The position numbers and the translations under genes were made by a program. 42,117 nt of DNA from an uncultured Mycoplasmatota bacterium (GTDB lineage Bacteria > Bacillota_I > Bacilli_A > RF39 > UBA660). Below, one piece after another: positions 1 through 10,600 of the stretch (positions within the stretch are counted from its first letter, which is position 1; each line of letters begins with the position of its first letter). The stretch spans positions 1 to 42,117 of the forward strand of contig CAMKMS010000009.1 of NCBI GenBank assembly GCA_946413985.1, written 5' to 3'. The notes beneath the pieces were generated by a model. That model did not search any database and was not told the origin of the DNA. It saw nothing but the letters and a program-made list of their open reading frames with translations.

Positions 1-44
1 ATAAAAGTTCAAATGCTTTAATGATTATAGCACAAAATTAAAAA

Positions 45-78
45 AAATACTAGTCATCCCAGTATTTTAAAAATATTT
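45..78 (-). terminator. intrinsic terminator downstream of rpoZ
   Basis: minus strand AATACTgggatgactAGTATT followed by a T-run. Confidence 0.6.
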
Positions 79-79
79 A

Positions 80-292
80 CTAATCTTTATTTTTTATAGT
101 TATTAGCCCTTTTTCAACTTCTTCTAATGCTCTTCCAATAGCTTTTTTAGAAACATACTCATCTTCATTCATTTGAAAATGTTTATGTTCTTCCATAACC
201 TTAGCTCTATCAGCTACAATATGAACTAATTTATATTTTGAATCAACTATATTAAGTAGTTTATCTATTGAAGGATATATCACTCTTACCAT
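80..292 (-). CDS. rpoZ: DNA-directed RNA polymerase subunit omega
   Basis: MVRVIYPSIDKLLNIVDSKYKLVHIVADRAKVM... typical RpoZ; ORF-track start at 352 is a GTG overlapping a promoter-like region, so the start is trimmed to the ATG at 292. Confidence 0.85.
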   Translation of the reverse strand: MVRVIYPSIDKLLNIVDSKYKLVHIVADRAKVMEEHKHFQMNEDEYVSKKAIGRALEEVEKGLITIKNKD

Positions 293-397
293 CTCCCTAT
301 CTCTATTATAAATATACACTATAAATTTTTTCTTTACAATATTACTATACACAACTTTGACAAATAATATTCAAAATAAAAAAGTTAATAATAACTA

Positions 398-907
398 TTA
401 ACTTTCTTCTATAAAGTTCTTACTTTTATGTGGTTCATCAAATAGTAAATCTTTATAATTTTGTTGTCTTAATGCTTCATATACCATAATAGCAACAGTA
501 TTTGATACATTAAGAGCTCTAACATTATCTGTCATAGGCATTCTCATACATCTGTCAATATATGGTTTTAATATTTTAGGTGGAATACCAGTACTTTCTT
601 TTCCAAAAAAGAAATAGTAATTTTTATTTGGATCACTATAATCAAAACTAGTATGTGGTTTATGTCCATATCTTGTTAAAAAATAGTATTCTCCTTTATT
701 TTTTTCAAAAAACTCGTCAATGTTTTCATAAACTGTATAATTACACTTATCAATATAATTTACACCACTTCTTTTAACATATTTATCTTCTAAACTAAAA
801 CCAAGCGGCTTTATTAAATGCAAATGTGAATTTGTAGCAACACAAGTTCTCATAATATTACCAGTATTTACAGGTATTTCCGGTTCAAATAATACAACAT
901 TTATCAT
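398..907 (-). CDS. trmL: tRNA (cytidine(34)-2'-O)-methyltransferase (SPOUT family)
   Basis: MINVVLFEPEIPVNTGNIMRTC...FGKESTGIPPKIL...RALNVSNTVAIMVYEALRQ. Confidence 0.92.
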   Translation of the reverse strand: MINVVLFEPEIPVNTGNIMRTCVATNSHLHLIKPLGFSLEDKYVKRSGVNYIDKCNYTVYENIDEFFEKNKGEYYFLTRYGHKPHTSFDYSDPNKNYYFFFGKESTGIPPKILKPYIDRCMRMPMTDNVRALNVSNTVAIMVYEALRQQNYKDLLFDEPHKSKNFIEES

Positions 908-1353
908 ATTTTTCTCCTTTTAAATATATAAAATAATAATAATCCTAATGAAACTCCAATATTATCTTTAATAATGTCTCGTATTTCTCCACTTCTTCCA
1001 GGAATTAATAACTGATGTACTTCATCACTTATTGAATATATAAAACAAACAACAAATGATATAAATATTGTTTTAGATAATGAACTATTATATTCACTTG
1101 CTAAATTGCATACTAAAATAGCAAGAATAAAAAACTCTATTACGTGTGCAACTTTTCTAAATAATCTATCAACATTCTCCAATGCTGTATCATTAGTTAC
1201 ACTATTTTTCTCTTCATATATTTCAACTATATTTGTTTTACTAACAATACTTCTACTTTGATTTGTAGATTTTACACTATTAAAATTAGAAAAATAGAAT
1301 ATTACTCCCATCCAAATAACTACTAAAATCCATTTAATTATTTTCTTTTTCAT
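904..1353 (-). CDS. VanZ-like family membrane protein
   Basis: FRKVAHVIEFFILAIL...SISDEVHQLLIPGRSGEIRDIIKDNIG VanZ-like motif. Confidence 0.85.
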   Translation of the reverse strand: MKKKIIKWILVVIWMGVIFYFSNFNSVKSTNQSRSIVSKTNIVEIYEEKNSVTNDTALENVDRLFRKVAHVIEFFILAILVCNLASEYNSSLSKTIFISFVVCFIYSISDEVHQLLIPGRSGEIRDIIKDNIGVSLGLLLFYIFKRRKI

Positions 1354-1750
1354 TTACTATATATACACTAACCTTTTCTTTAATATTATTCCACAATCTT
1401 TTTAATGATGCATAAGTTAAAGTTTCCTCTACTTTATCAAAATCTACCCAAACCAAATCGTGGGTGTCAAGAGAATCATTATTACTTTTACCAGCATCCA
1501 TCCCTAAATAATAATGGCATCTACATTTATTTCCTTTAGAGTCTAAATAATCTTCAATATATATTTCTTCATCAATTAATAATTTTACTTCTCGTTTAGT
1601 TTCTTCATTTGTTTCACGAATAGCACATTCTTTTAAAGATTCACCACTTTCTAAATGACCTTTAGGAAAAGAATAATCTTTATAATTATTTCTATATATT
1701 AAACCTATTTTATTTTTATTAATTAGTATTGTTCCTGCTTTTAATATCAT
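1334..1750 (-). CDS. NUDIX hydrolase
   Basis: Nudix box GHLESGESLKECAIRETNEETKREV. Confidence 0.9.
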   Translation of the reverse strand: MILKAGTILINKNKIGLIYRNNYKDYSFPKGHLESGESLKECAIRETNEETKREVKLLIDEEIYIEDYLDSKGNKCRCHYYLGMDAGKSNNDSLDTHDLVWVDFDKVEETLTYASLKRLWNNIKEKVSVYIVNEKENN

Positions 1751-1799
1751 AATAATCCCTCAACTTTTATTAATTATAACACAATAATTATTTAAAAAA

Positions 1800-1830
1800 A
1801 ATAAAACCCTATTATTTAGGGTTTATCTTA
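1800..1830 (-). terminator. intrinsic terminator of the CotD-like gene
   Basis: AAACCCTAAATAATAGGGTTTTATTTTTTTT. Confidence 0.75.
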
Positions 1831-2133
1831 CATAAACATAGGTCCACAAGCATTTACATTACAAAATTCATTTTCTTCTGTACAAGTATAACATGGTGTA
1901 TAAGTGTGTCTATAAATATGGTGATTTATAATTCTAGTGTTAATTGGTTTAATATGATTTACATCATGAATTATTTGTTTATGTATACATCTTTCTTCAG
2001 GGCATTCATATACTGGCATACACATTTGTGGAGCACATGAATTTGTATCCATTACTGCTTTATCAGGTGTAACCTTTATTTCAGCACTACCTTCAACATT
2101 ATAATTTTGATACATACCTTCAGTATTTACCAT
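1828..2133 (-). CDS. CotD-like spore coat protein
   Basis: Cys/His-rich: IHDVNHIKPINTRIINHHIYRHTYTPCYTC resembles the CotD core H-V-HIHP-hTT-vNHqH--H-HyfPHT. Confidence 0.6.
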   Translation of the reverse strand: MVNTEGMYQNYNVEGSAEIKVTPDKAVMDTNSCAPQMCMPVYECPEERCIHKQIIHDVNHIKPINTRIINHHIYRHTYTPCYTCTEENEFCNVNACGPMFM

Positions 2134-2156
2134 TTATTTCACTCCTTTTCTATTAT

Positions 2157-2184
2157 TAATTTATGTGTTTAATAAAAGAGTGTT
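2157..2184 (-). promoter_or_regulatory. putative sigma-K-like promoter of the CotD-like gene
   Basis: minus strand AACA - 15 bp - CATAAATTA, close to mACm-N16-CATAnnnTA. Confidence 0.4.
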
Positions 2185-2221
2185 TAGGTAAACACAACAA
2201 AAAAAGTAGATTTCTCTACTT

Positions 2222-3517
2222 TTAAAATTTCATGTTCTTCATTTGTTTCATCATTTTTTTCATTTCTTCAAATTGCTTAAGTAATCTATTAACATCTTCT
2301 ACTCTTTGACCACAACCAGATGCTATTCTTTGTTTGCGACTAGCTTTTATAATATCAGGATTTCGTCTTTCTTCCGGTGTCATAGATAGAACAATTGCTT
2401 CTATTCGTCCCATCATTTTAGGATCAATATTTACGTTATTAAGTCCCATTTTAGATGCACCTGGAACTAATTTTAATAAGTTTTCAAGTGGACCCAATTT
2501 TCTTATTTGTTTCATTGATTTTAAGAAGTCTTCAAGATCAAATTTACCTCTTTGCATTTTCTTAGTAACACTCATCATTTCATCTTGATCAAGTTCTGCT
2601 TCTGTTTTTTCAATAATTGAAAGTAAATCTCCCATTCCAAGTATTCTATTTGCTATTCTATCTGGATAAAATTCACTTATTCCATCTAATTTTTCAGAGT
2701 CTCCAATTAATTTTATTGGAATGTTTGTCAAATGTCTTAAAGATAGTGCAACTCCACCCTTAGTATCTCCATCCATTTTTGTAAGAACACATCCAGTAAG
2801 ATTTAATTTATCATTAAAACCAGTAATAACATTAATAGCATCTTGTCCCATCATAGCATCAATCACTAATAATTCTTCATGAGGTTTAACTGCACTTTCA
2901 ATATTAACAAGTTCATTCATTAATACTTCATCTATTTGAAGACGACCGGCAGTATCTATTAAAATATAATCATATCCTTTACTTTTAGCATATTCTATTC
3001 CATTTTTAGCAATTTCAACTGGATTATTTTTTCCTTCATCATATACTTCAATATTAAGTTGTTTTCCAATGCTTTTTAATTGATCAATAGCAGCAGGTCT
3101 ATAAACATCACATGCGATAAACATAGGTTTTTTATGATGCTTTTTTCTTACCATATTACCTATTTTTCCAATAGTAGTAGTTTTTCCACCACCTTGAAGA
3201 CCAACTATCATAACAATTGTTGGATTTTTACTTACTTCTAAAGGAGAAGAATCTCCACCTAAGAGTTCTACAAGTTCATCTTTTAGTATTTTTACAAACA
3301 TATCACCTGGTTTAATTGATTTTCTAACCTCTTCTCCAAGTGCTTTTTCTTTTACTTTATCTATAAACTCTTTTACTATTTTTACATTTACATCTGCTTC
3401 TAAAAGACATAATCTAATTTCACGAACTATATCACTAATGTTATCTTCATTTATTACACCTCTAGATTTAATATTACTAACAGCACGTTGTAATCTTTCA
3501 CTTAAGTTTTCAAACAT
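2222..3517 (-). CDS. ffh: signal recognition particle protein
   Basis: [39 protein letters not shown]-terminal Met-rich M domain. Confidence 0.98.
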   Translation of the reverse strand: MFENLSERLQRAVSNIKSRGVINEDNISDIVREIRLCLLEADVNVKIVKEFIDKVKEKALGEEVRKSIKPGDMFVKILKDELVELLGGDSSPLEVSKNPTIVMIVGLQGGGKTTTIGKIGNMVRKKHHKKPMFIACDVYRPAAIDQLKSIGKQLNIEVYDEGKNNPVEIAKNGIEYAKSKGYDYILIDTAGRLQIDEVLMNELVNIESAVKPHEELLVIDAMMGQDAINVITGFNDKLNLTGCVLTKMDGDTKGGVALSLRHLTNIPIKLIGDSEKLDGISEFYPDRIANRILGMGDLLSIIEKTEAELDQDEMMSVTKKMQRGKFDLEDFLKSMKQIRKLGPLENLLKLVPGASKMGLNNVNIDPKMMGRIEAIVLSMTPEERRNPDIIKASRKQRIASGCGQRVEDVNRLLKQFEEMKKMMKQMKNMKF

Positions 3518-3644
3518 AATATCACCTATTTAATTATATCAAATTATAAAAATCTTTCCTACTATTTAATAAATAATTGATTTTATTTTAAAATAAAAAT
3601 AGTTTTTAATCAAACTATTCTATTTAAAACTATTATTTAATGAT

Positions 3645-3673
3645 TTGATTAAATAATATAAATATTTTATTAT
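3645..3673 (+). promoter_or_regulatory. sigma-A-like promoter of the small hydrophobic ORF
   Basis: TTGATT - 17 bp - TATTAT; predicted TSS ~3680. Confidence 0.6.
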
Positions 3674-3734
3674 CTTTAAGAACAATTAGCTGTTAGGTTT
3701 TCCTCTTTTTATTTTTTTAATAAGGAGGTGAGAT

Positions 3735-3818
3735 ATGTCTAAGAAAGATTTTTTGATTTTATCTTTGATAATAATCATACATTTCTTATTAGTCACTCTT
3801 CTTATAGTTCTTCTGTAA
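3735..3818 (+). CDS. small hydrophobic peptide, candidate type I toxin (27 aa)
   Basis: MSKKDFLILSLIIIIHFLLVTLLIVLL; SD AAGGAGGTGA 6 nt upstream of ATG; below the ORF-track size cut-off. Confidence 0.7.
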   Translation: MSKKDFLILSLIIIIHFLLVTLLIVLL

Positions 3819-3819
3819 G

Positions 3820-3889
3820 AAAAAACCTAACTAACAGTTAGGAAAACACTTAGAGGATTACCTAAATACTAAGGCTAATTGTTCCCTCT
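3820..3889 (-). ncRNA. candidate antisense (antitoxin) RNA opposite the 3' UTR of the small ORF
   Basis: minus promoter TTTACA (3919..3924) - 17 bp - TATTAT (3896..3901); ends in hairpin CCTAAC-TGTTA-GTTAGG plus TTTTTT (3820..3842). Confidence 0.62.
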
Positions 3890-3926
3890 ATACACATAAT
3901 AGCATCTTTTATATTTTTTGTAAACA

Positions 3927-3955
3927 AAAAAGAAAATGATTTCTCATTTTCTTTT
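3927..3955 (-). terminator. rpoC intrinsic terminator, plausibly bidirectional
   Basis: AAAGAAAATGA-GAAA-TCATTTTCTTT-TTT. Confidence 0.8.
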
Positions 3956-3960
3956 ACGTT

Positions 3961-6900
3961 TTATTCAGCTTGAGAAGCAACTACTTCTTCATTCTTATCA
4001 TCAGTTAAGAATTTTTCTTCTAGTACTTCTGAAGCATCATCATCAAGTAGTTCATTTTTAAGCATAACTTCAATATTGTTATATTGTTTTGCTCCAGTAC
4101 CTGCTGGGATTAATTTACCAAGAATAACATTTTCTTTTAAACCATTTAGCATATCTACTTTACCACGAGTAGCAGCATCTGTTAATATTCTTGTTGTTTC
4201 TTGGAATGAAGCAGCAGATAAGAATGAATCTGTTTCAAGTGATGCTTTAGTAATACCAAGCATAACTGGTTTTCCAGTTGCAGGTACTCCACCATTTAAG
4301 ATTACTGGCTTATTAATATCAGCAAATTCTCTTAGAGGAACACTTAATCCTTCAATAAGATTTGTATCTCCTGGATTAACTACTTTAACCTTAGTAATCA
4401 TTCTCTTAATAACAGTTTCAATATGTTTATCTGAAACATCAACACCTTGAGATTTATATACTTTTTGAACTTCTTTTAATATATATTCTTGAACTGTTGT
4501 TGGATCTGTTACTGCAAGTAATTCTTTTGGACTGATGCTTCCTTCAGTTAAAGCAGTACCAGCATCAATGATATCACCCTTTTCAACTTTTAATTTAGCA
4601 TTATATTGAGTGATATGTTCACGAGTCTCAACATTATTTGTAATATATATTTTAAATCTACCATTTTTATCATCAGAAATTTTAGTAATTTTTCCACCAA
4701 TTTCAGCAATAGTAGCTTTAGCTTTTGGAATTCTTGCTTCAAATAGCTCTTCTACTCTTGGAAGACCTTGAGTAATATCAGCAGCTGATGCAACACCACC
4801 TGTATGGAATGTACGCATTGTTAACTGAGTACCAGGTTCACCAATTGATTGAGCAGCCATAATACCAGTAGCTTCACCTACTTCAACAACATTTCCTGTT
4901 GCTAAGTTAAGTCCATAACATTTTTGACAAATTCCATTTGCACATCTACATGTTAGAATGCTTCTAATTTCCATTTTTGTAATTCCAGCACCAACAATTT
5001 TATCAGCAATTTTTTCAGTAATTAATGCACCCTTATCAACTAAAACTTCTTTAGTTTCTGGATGTAATACTTTTTGATTTGAGTATCTACCTAAAATTCT
5101 ATCTCTGAATGATTCAATAACAGCACCACTATTTTCATCAGTAAATGCTTCTACTTCTAATCCTTGGATAGTTCCACAATCTTCTTCTTTTACAATTATA
5201 TCTTGAACAACATCAACTAAACGTCTTGTTAAGTATCCAGCATCTGCTGTCTTTAAGGCAGTATCAGCTGTTCCTTTTCTAGAACCATGTGTTGATAAGA
5301 AGAATTCTTGAACGTCTAATCCTTCACGGAATGAAGCAAGAATTGGAATTTCTACTTGACCACCATCTGGTTTAGCCATGATACCACGCATACCAGCTAA
5401 TTGTCCTAATTGGTTAGCAGAACCTCTGGCTCCAGAATTGATAATCATTGAAAGTGGATTTTCAACATCCTCTTTTAAGATATCTCCTAATTTTCCTTGA
5501 ACATTATTAGTAGCATCTGTCCATAATTTAATAACTTTATTATGTCTTTCTTCATCAGTTATAAGACCACGTTTATATTGTTTATTAATCTTTTCAACTG
5601 CTTCATTTGTTTCTTTAATAATTTCTTCTTTTTCATGATTGATTGGAATATCAGAAAGAGAAATTGTAATACCAGATTTAGTACTATACTTAAATCCTTG
5701 ATCTTTTAGTGCATCTAAGAATATTGAAGTTTCAGTAGTCTTATATCTTTTAAATATTTGAGTAATTATTTTTCCTAAATCTTTTTTAACTAATGCAGGA
5801 ATTAAAGGCATTTTTGCAACTTCTTCTGGTAAATTCTTTCCTTTTTCAATAAAGAATTTATCTGGAGTCATTAATTCAATATTTTCTTTACTTCCTTCAC
5901 AAATGAATGGATAAGTATCAGGTAATATTTCATTAAATATAATTTTTCCTGCTGTTGTAACTAAATATTTTTCTCTTTGTTCATCAGTCCATATCTTATG
6001 TCTGAAAGCTTTAGCAGGTACACATACTCTTGTATGAAGAGTAATATCTCTTCTTTCATATGCCATTAATATCTCATTTGCATCTTTATATGCTTTACCT
6101 TCATTAGGTTCACCTGCAAGCTCTAGTGTTAAATAATAATTTCCTAAAACCATATCTTGAGATGGTGTAACAATTGGTTTTCCATCTTTTGGATCTAAGA
6201 TATTATTAGCACCTAACATTAAAAGTCTTGCTTCAGCTTGAGCCTCTTCACTAATTGGAATATGGATAGCCATTTGGTCTCCATCAAAGTCTGCATTAAA
6301 TCCACCACAAACAAGTGGGTGTAATCTAAGAGCTTTTCCACTAACTAGTACTGGTTCAAAAGCTTGAATTGAAAGTCTATGTAGTGTTGGAGCACGGTTT
6401 AACATAACTGGATGTTCACGAATAACATCTTCTACTACATCCCATACTCTTTCATCTTGTACATCTATAATCTTTTTAGCAGCTTTAACATTGTGTGCTA
6501 TACCTCTTTCAACTAATTGTTGCATTACATATGGTTTAAATAACTCTAAAGCCATTTCTTTTGGTACACCACATTGATACATCTTTAGGCTTGGCCCTAC
6601 AGCAATAACACTACGTCCTGAGTAATCAACTCTTTTACCAAGTAGGTTTTGTCTAAATCTACCTTGTTTACCTTTTAACATAGAAGATAATGATTTAAGT
6701 GGTCTATTACCAACTCCTGAAACACTTCTTCCACGTCTTCCATTATCAATTAGAGCATCTACTGCTTCTTGAAGCATACGTTTTTCATTTTGAACAATGA
6801 TTGTTGGTGCTTCTAATTCTAATAATTTTTTAAGACGATTATTTCTATTAATAATTCTTCTATATAAATCATTTAAATCACTTGTTGCAAATCTTCCACC

Positions 6901-7635
6901 TGGAAGTTGAATCATTGGTCTTAAATCTGGTGGAATAACTGGAAGAACATCCAAAATCATCCATTCAGGTCTATTACCGCTTTCCAAAAATGCATTTAAG
7001 CAATCAAGTCTTTTAATTAATCTCATTTTCTTTTGACCTTGAGATTTTTCAACTTCTTTCTTAAGAGCATTTACTTCTTTTTCTAGATCTACTTCACTAA
7101 GTAATTCTTTTATAGCTTCAGCACCCATTCCAACTCTGAATTCATCACCATATTTTTCATAATATGCTCTGTATTCTTTGTCAGATAAAGTTTGTTTTTT
7201 AACAAGTGGTGCAATTCCTGGATCAAGTACTATATAACTTACAAAGTATAGTACTTCTTCAAGTTCACGAGGAGAAATATCTAGTACAAGGCCCATTTTT
7301 GGAGGTACACCTTTAGCATACCAAATGTGGCTTACTGGACAAGCAAGTTCAATATGTCCCATTCTTTCACGTCTTACTTTAGCACGTGTAACTTCTACAC
7401 CACATCTATCACAAATTACATTTTTATATCTTAATCTTTTGTACTTCTTACAAGCACATTCAAAATCTTTAGTTGGTCCGAAAATCTTTTCACAGAAAAG
7501 TCCATCCCTCTCAGGGCTTAGAGTTCTATAGTTAATTGTTTCAGGTTTCTTAACTTCTCCATAAGACCATTCACGAATTTTATCAGGAGATGCTATTCCT
7601 ATACGAATTCCTTCAAAATCATTAACTTCGTCCAT
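3961..7635 (-). CDS. rpoC: DNA-directed RNA polymerase subunit beta'
   Basis: [12 protein letters not shown], zinc-binding CxCGxC motifs, trigger-loop region. Confidence 0.99.
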   Translation of the reverse strand: MDEVNDFEGIRIGIASPDKIREWSYGEVKKPETINYRTLSPERDGLFCEKIFGPTKDFECACKKYKRLRYKNVICDRCGVEVTRAKVRRERMGHIELACPVSHIWYAKGVPPKMGLVLDISPRELEEVLYFVSYIVLDPGIAPLVKKQTLSDKEYRAYYEKYGDEFRVGMGAEAIKELLSEVDLEKEVNALKKEVEKSQGQKKMRLIKRLDCLNAFLESGNRPEWMILDVLPVIPPDLRPMIQLPGGRFATSDLNDLYRRIINRNNRLKKLLELEAPTIIVQNEKRMLQEAVDALIDNGRRGRSVSGVGNRPLKSLSSMLKGKQGRFRQNLLGKRVDYSGRSVIAVGPSLKMYQCGVPKEMALELFKPYVMQQLVERGIAHNVKAAKKIIDVQDERVWDVVEDVIREHPVMLNRAPTLHRLSIQAFEPVLVSGKALRLHPLVCGGFNADFDGDQMAIHIPISEEAQAEARLLMLGANNILDPKDGKPIVTPSQDMVLGNYYLTLELAGEPNEGKAYKDANEILMAYERRDITLHTRVCVPAKAFRHKIWTDEQREKYLVTTAGKIIFNEILPDTYPFICEGSKENIELMTPDKFFIEKGKNLPEEVAKMPLIPALVKKDLGKIITQIFKRYKTTETSIFLDALKDQGFKYSTKSGITISLSDIPINHEKEEIIKETNEAVEKINKQYKRGLITDEERHNKVIKLWTDATNNVQGKLGDILKEDVENPLSMIINSGARGSANQLGQLAGMRGIMAKPDGGQVEIPILASFREGLDVQEFFLSTHGSRKGTADTALKTADAGYLTRRLVDVVQDIIVKEEDCGTIQGLEVEAFTDENSGAVIESFRDRILGRYSNQKVLHPETKEVLVDKGALITEKIADKIVGAGITKMEIRSILTCRCANGICQKCYGLNLATGNVVEVGEATGIMAAQSIGEPGTQLTMRTFHTGGVASAADITQGLPRVEELFEARIPKAKATIAEIGGKITKISDDKNGRFKIYITNNVETREHITQYNAKLKVEKGDIIDAGTALTEGSISPKELLAVTDPTTVQEYILKEVQKVYKSQGVDVSDKHIETVIKRMITKVKVVNPGDTNLIEGLSVPLREFADINKPVILNGGVPATGKPVMLGITKASLETDSFLSAASFQETTRILTDAATRGKVDMLNGLKENVILGKLIPAGTGAKQYNNIEVMLKNELLDDDASEVLEEKFLTDDKNEEVVASQAE

Positions 7636-10600
7636 TATTCTTCACCCCTCTCATATTCATCAGAATAATTATCATCTAGACCATATTCTTCAGTGTATTC
7701 CAAGTCTTCATCACTTGGTTCTTCATCATCAAAACCATCATCGAAATCTTCATAATCTCCATCTTCTGGTTGAACATCTTCATACTCTGATTCATCAACC
7801 TCTGGTTCTTCCTTCTTAGTTAATTCTTCGATTGATACTGGTGTATCATCTTTATCTTCTTCATCTTCTAAAGACTTAATATCTTTTAAGCTTCCATCTC
7901 TATTAATCATTTGAACATCAAGTCCTAAAGCTTGGAATTCTTTAATTAATACTCTAAATGATTCTGGAACTCCTGGAGCTGGAACTGGTTTACCTTTAAC
8001 AAGTGCTTCATATACTCTAACTCTTCCAACTACATCATCTGATTTAACAGTGATTACTTCTTGTAAGATATGTGCAGCACCATATGCATATAATGCCCAA
8101 ACTTCCATTTCTCCAAATCTTTGACCACCAAATTGAGCTTTTCCACCAAGTGGTTGCTGAGTAACTAAACTATAAGGTCCTGTAGCACGAGCATGAATCT
8201 TATCATCAACCATGTGGATAAGTCTAATCATGTACATAACTCCAACACTTACACGTTTATCAAATCTTTCACCAGTACGTCCATCATAAACCCAAGTTTT
8301 ATAATCTTCATCCATACCAGCTTCTTTTATTTCTTGTTTTAAGTCTTCTTCAGTTGCACTATTGAAGATTGGTGTTGCATAATGAACACCTAATTTTTTA
8401 CCAGCCATTCCTAAATGTAATTCAAGAATTTGTCCTATATTCATACGAGAAGGAACACCTAATGGATTTAATATTACATCTACTGGAGTACCATCTGGTA
8501 AATATGGCATATCTTCTTCAGGTAATATTAATGAACAAACACCTTTATTACCATGACGACCTGACATTTTGTCTCCAATTTGAATCTTTCTTTTCTTTAT
8601 AATATATACTCTAACTATTTTAGATACACCTGCTGGTAACTCATCTGAGTTTTCCTTTGTAAAGATTTGTACATCATGTACAATTCCAGAGCATCCATGT
8701 GATACTCTAAGTGATGTATCTCTAACTTCTCTAGTTTTTTCACCAAATATTGCATGTAATAGTTTTTCTTCACTTGATAATTCTTGCATTCCTTTTGGTG
8801 TAACTTTTCCAACTAGAATATCATTTTCTTTTACTTCTGTACCTATTCTAACAATACCATTTTCATCTAAATTCTTACGAGCATCTTCACTAATATTTGG
8901 AATATCTCTTGTGAATTCTTCTGGTCCTAGTTTAGTATCACGACATTCAATTTCTTTCATTTCAATATGAATAGAAGTATACACATCATCCTTAACTATT
9001 CTTTCATTTAGAATTACAGCATCTTCATAGTTATAACCATTATAAGTCATGAATGCTACAACTACATTTTTACCTAATGCAAGTTCACCTTTATCAGTAC
9101 TTGGTCCATCAGCAATAACTTCACCTTTATGAACTTTTTCACCTTTTTTAACAATTGGTCTTTGATTATAACATGTTTCATTATTACTTCTTTGATAACT
9201 AACTAGTTCATATGTTTTCTTTTGATCAACGCCAGCAACTATAATCTTCTTAGCATCAACATATTCAACTACTCCATCTGATTCAGCTACACAAGAACAT
9301 CCTGAATCTCTTGCTATTGATGCTTCAACTCCAGTTCCTACAATTGGAGCTTCAGTAATCATTAGTGGAACAGCTTGACGTTGCATGTTAGAACCCATAA
9401 GTGTTCTATTAGCATCATCATGTTCCAAGAATGGAATAATACTTGTAGTAACAGAAACAATTTGTGATGGTGAAACATCAATATAATTTACTTTTTCTGT
9501 ATCTACAATTAAGTTATCTTTATTAAACCTAACTGGTACTTTTTCATCTAATATATTACCATCTTTATCAGCATTAATTGTTGCTTGACTAATGTAATAA
9601 TCTTCTTCTTCATCAGCAGTCATATAAACTACTTCATCAGTAATTTTTTTATTAACTACTTTTCTATATGGAGTCATAATAAATCCATATTCATTTACTC
9701 TAGCATAACTAGAAAGTGATGTAATAAGTCCAATATTTTGTCCTTCTGGTGTCTCAATTGGACAAATTCTACCATAGTGTGATGGGTTAACATCACGAAC
9801 TTCCATACCAGCTCTATCTCTTGAAAGTCCTCCTGGTCCTAAAGCACTAAGTCTTCTCTTATCAGCAAGTTCAGAAAGTGGATTAATTTGATCCATGAAC
9901 TTAGATAATTGTGAAGAACCAAAGAATTCTTTTAAAGCAGCAGTTACTGGTCTAATATTAATTAATGTTTTAGGAGTAACTGTATCAATCTCTTGAGTAG
10001 ACATTTTATCTCTAATTTGTCTTTCCATACGAGCGATACCAATTCTAAATTGATTTTGAATTAATTCTCCTACTTGTCTTACACGTCTATTTCCTAAGTG
10101 ATCTATTTCATCATATTTACCAATACCATATAATAAACATATATAATATGATAAAGATGCATATACATCAGATATTGTTAATCTCTTAGTATCGATACTT
10201 TGATCATTACCAATAACTTTAATTACTTTTTCGCTTCCGTCATTAGCATACACTAAAACTTCTTGGATTTTATTATATGTATCCAATTCTTCATTAATAG
10301 TTACTTCTTTATAAGCATATCCATCATTAAAGTAAGGTCTAATACTTTCTAGTATTTCTTTAGTAATAACTGTTCCTTTTTTAACAATTACTTCTTTTCC
10401 TACTTTAATATCTTGTGCTATTTTGTTATTTAATAATCTATCTAATACATTTAGTTTCTTATTGAATTTATATCTACCAACTTTACCTAAATCATATCTA
10501 AATTTATCAAAGAATCTTACGATTAATTGGTTTTTAGCTGAATCTAGTGTAGCTGGTTCTCCTGGTCTTAATTTTTCATATATTTCAATTAATGCTTCAT

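Noticed and set aside
3660-3900. Considered as SRP RNA (4.5S/6S-like) because it adjoins ffh
   Set aside because: Lacks the conserved GGAAG/GCAGCC SRP domain motif; contains instead a coding ORF with perfect SD and opposing promoters.
4076-4450. Plus-strand ORF of 124 aa inside rpoC (also 7325..7531, 8369..8602, 10423..10854 in rpoBC)
   Set aside because: Antisense shadow ORFs of long conserved genes; no SD or plausible product.
8615-8812. 65-aa minus-strand ORF overlapping rpoB in another frame
   Set aside because: Fully inside conserved rpoB; out-of-frame artefact.
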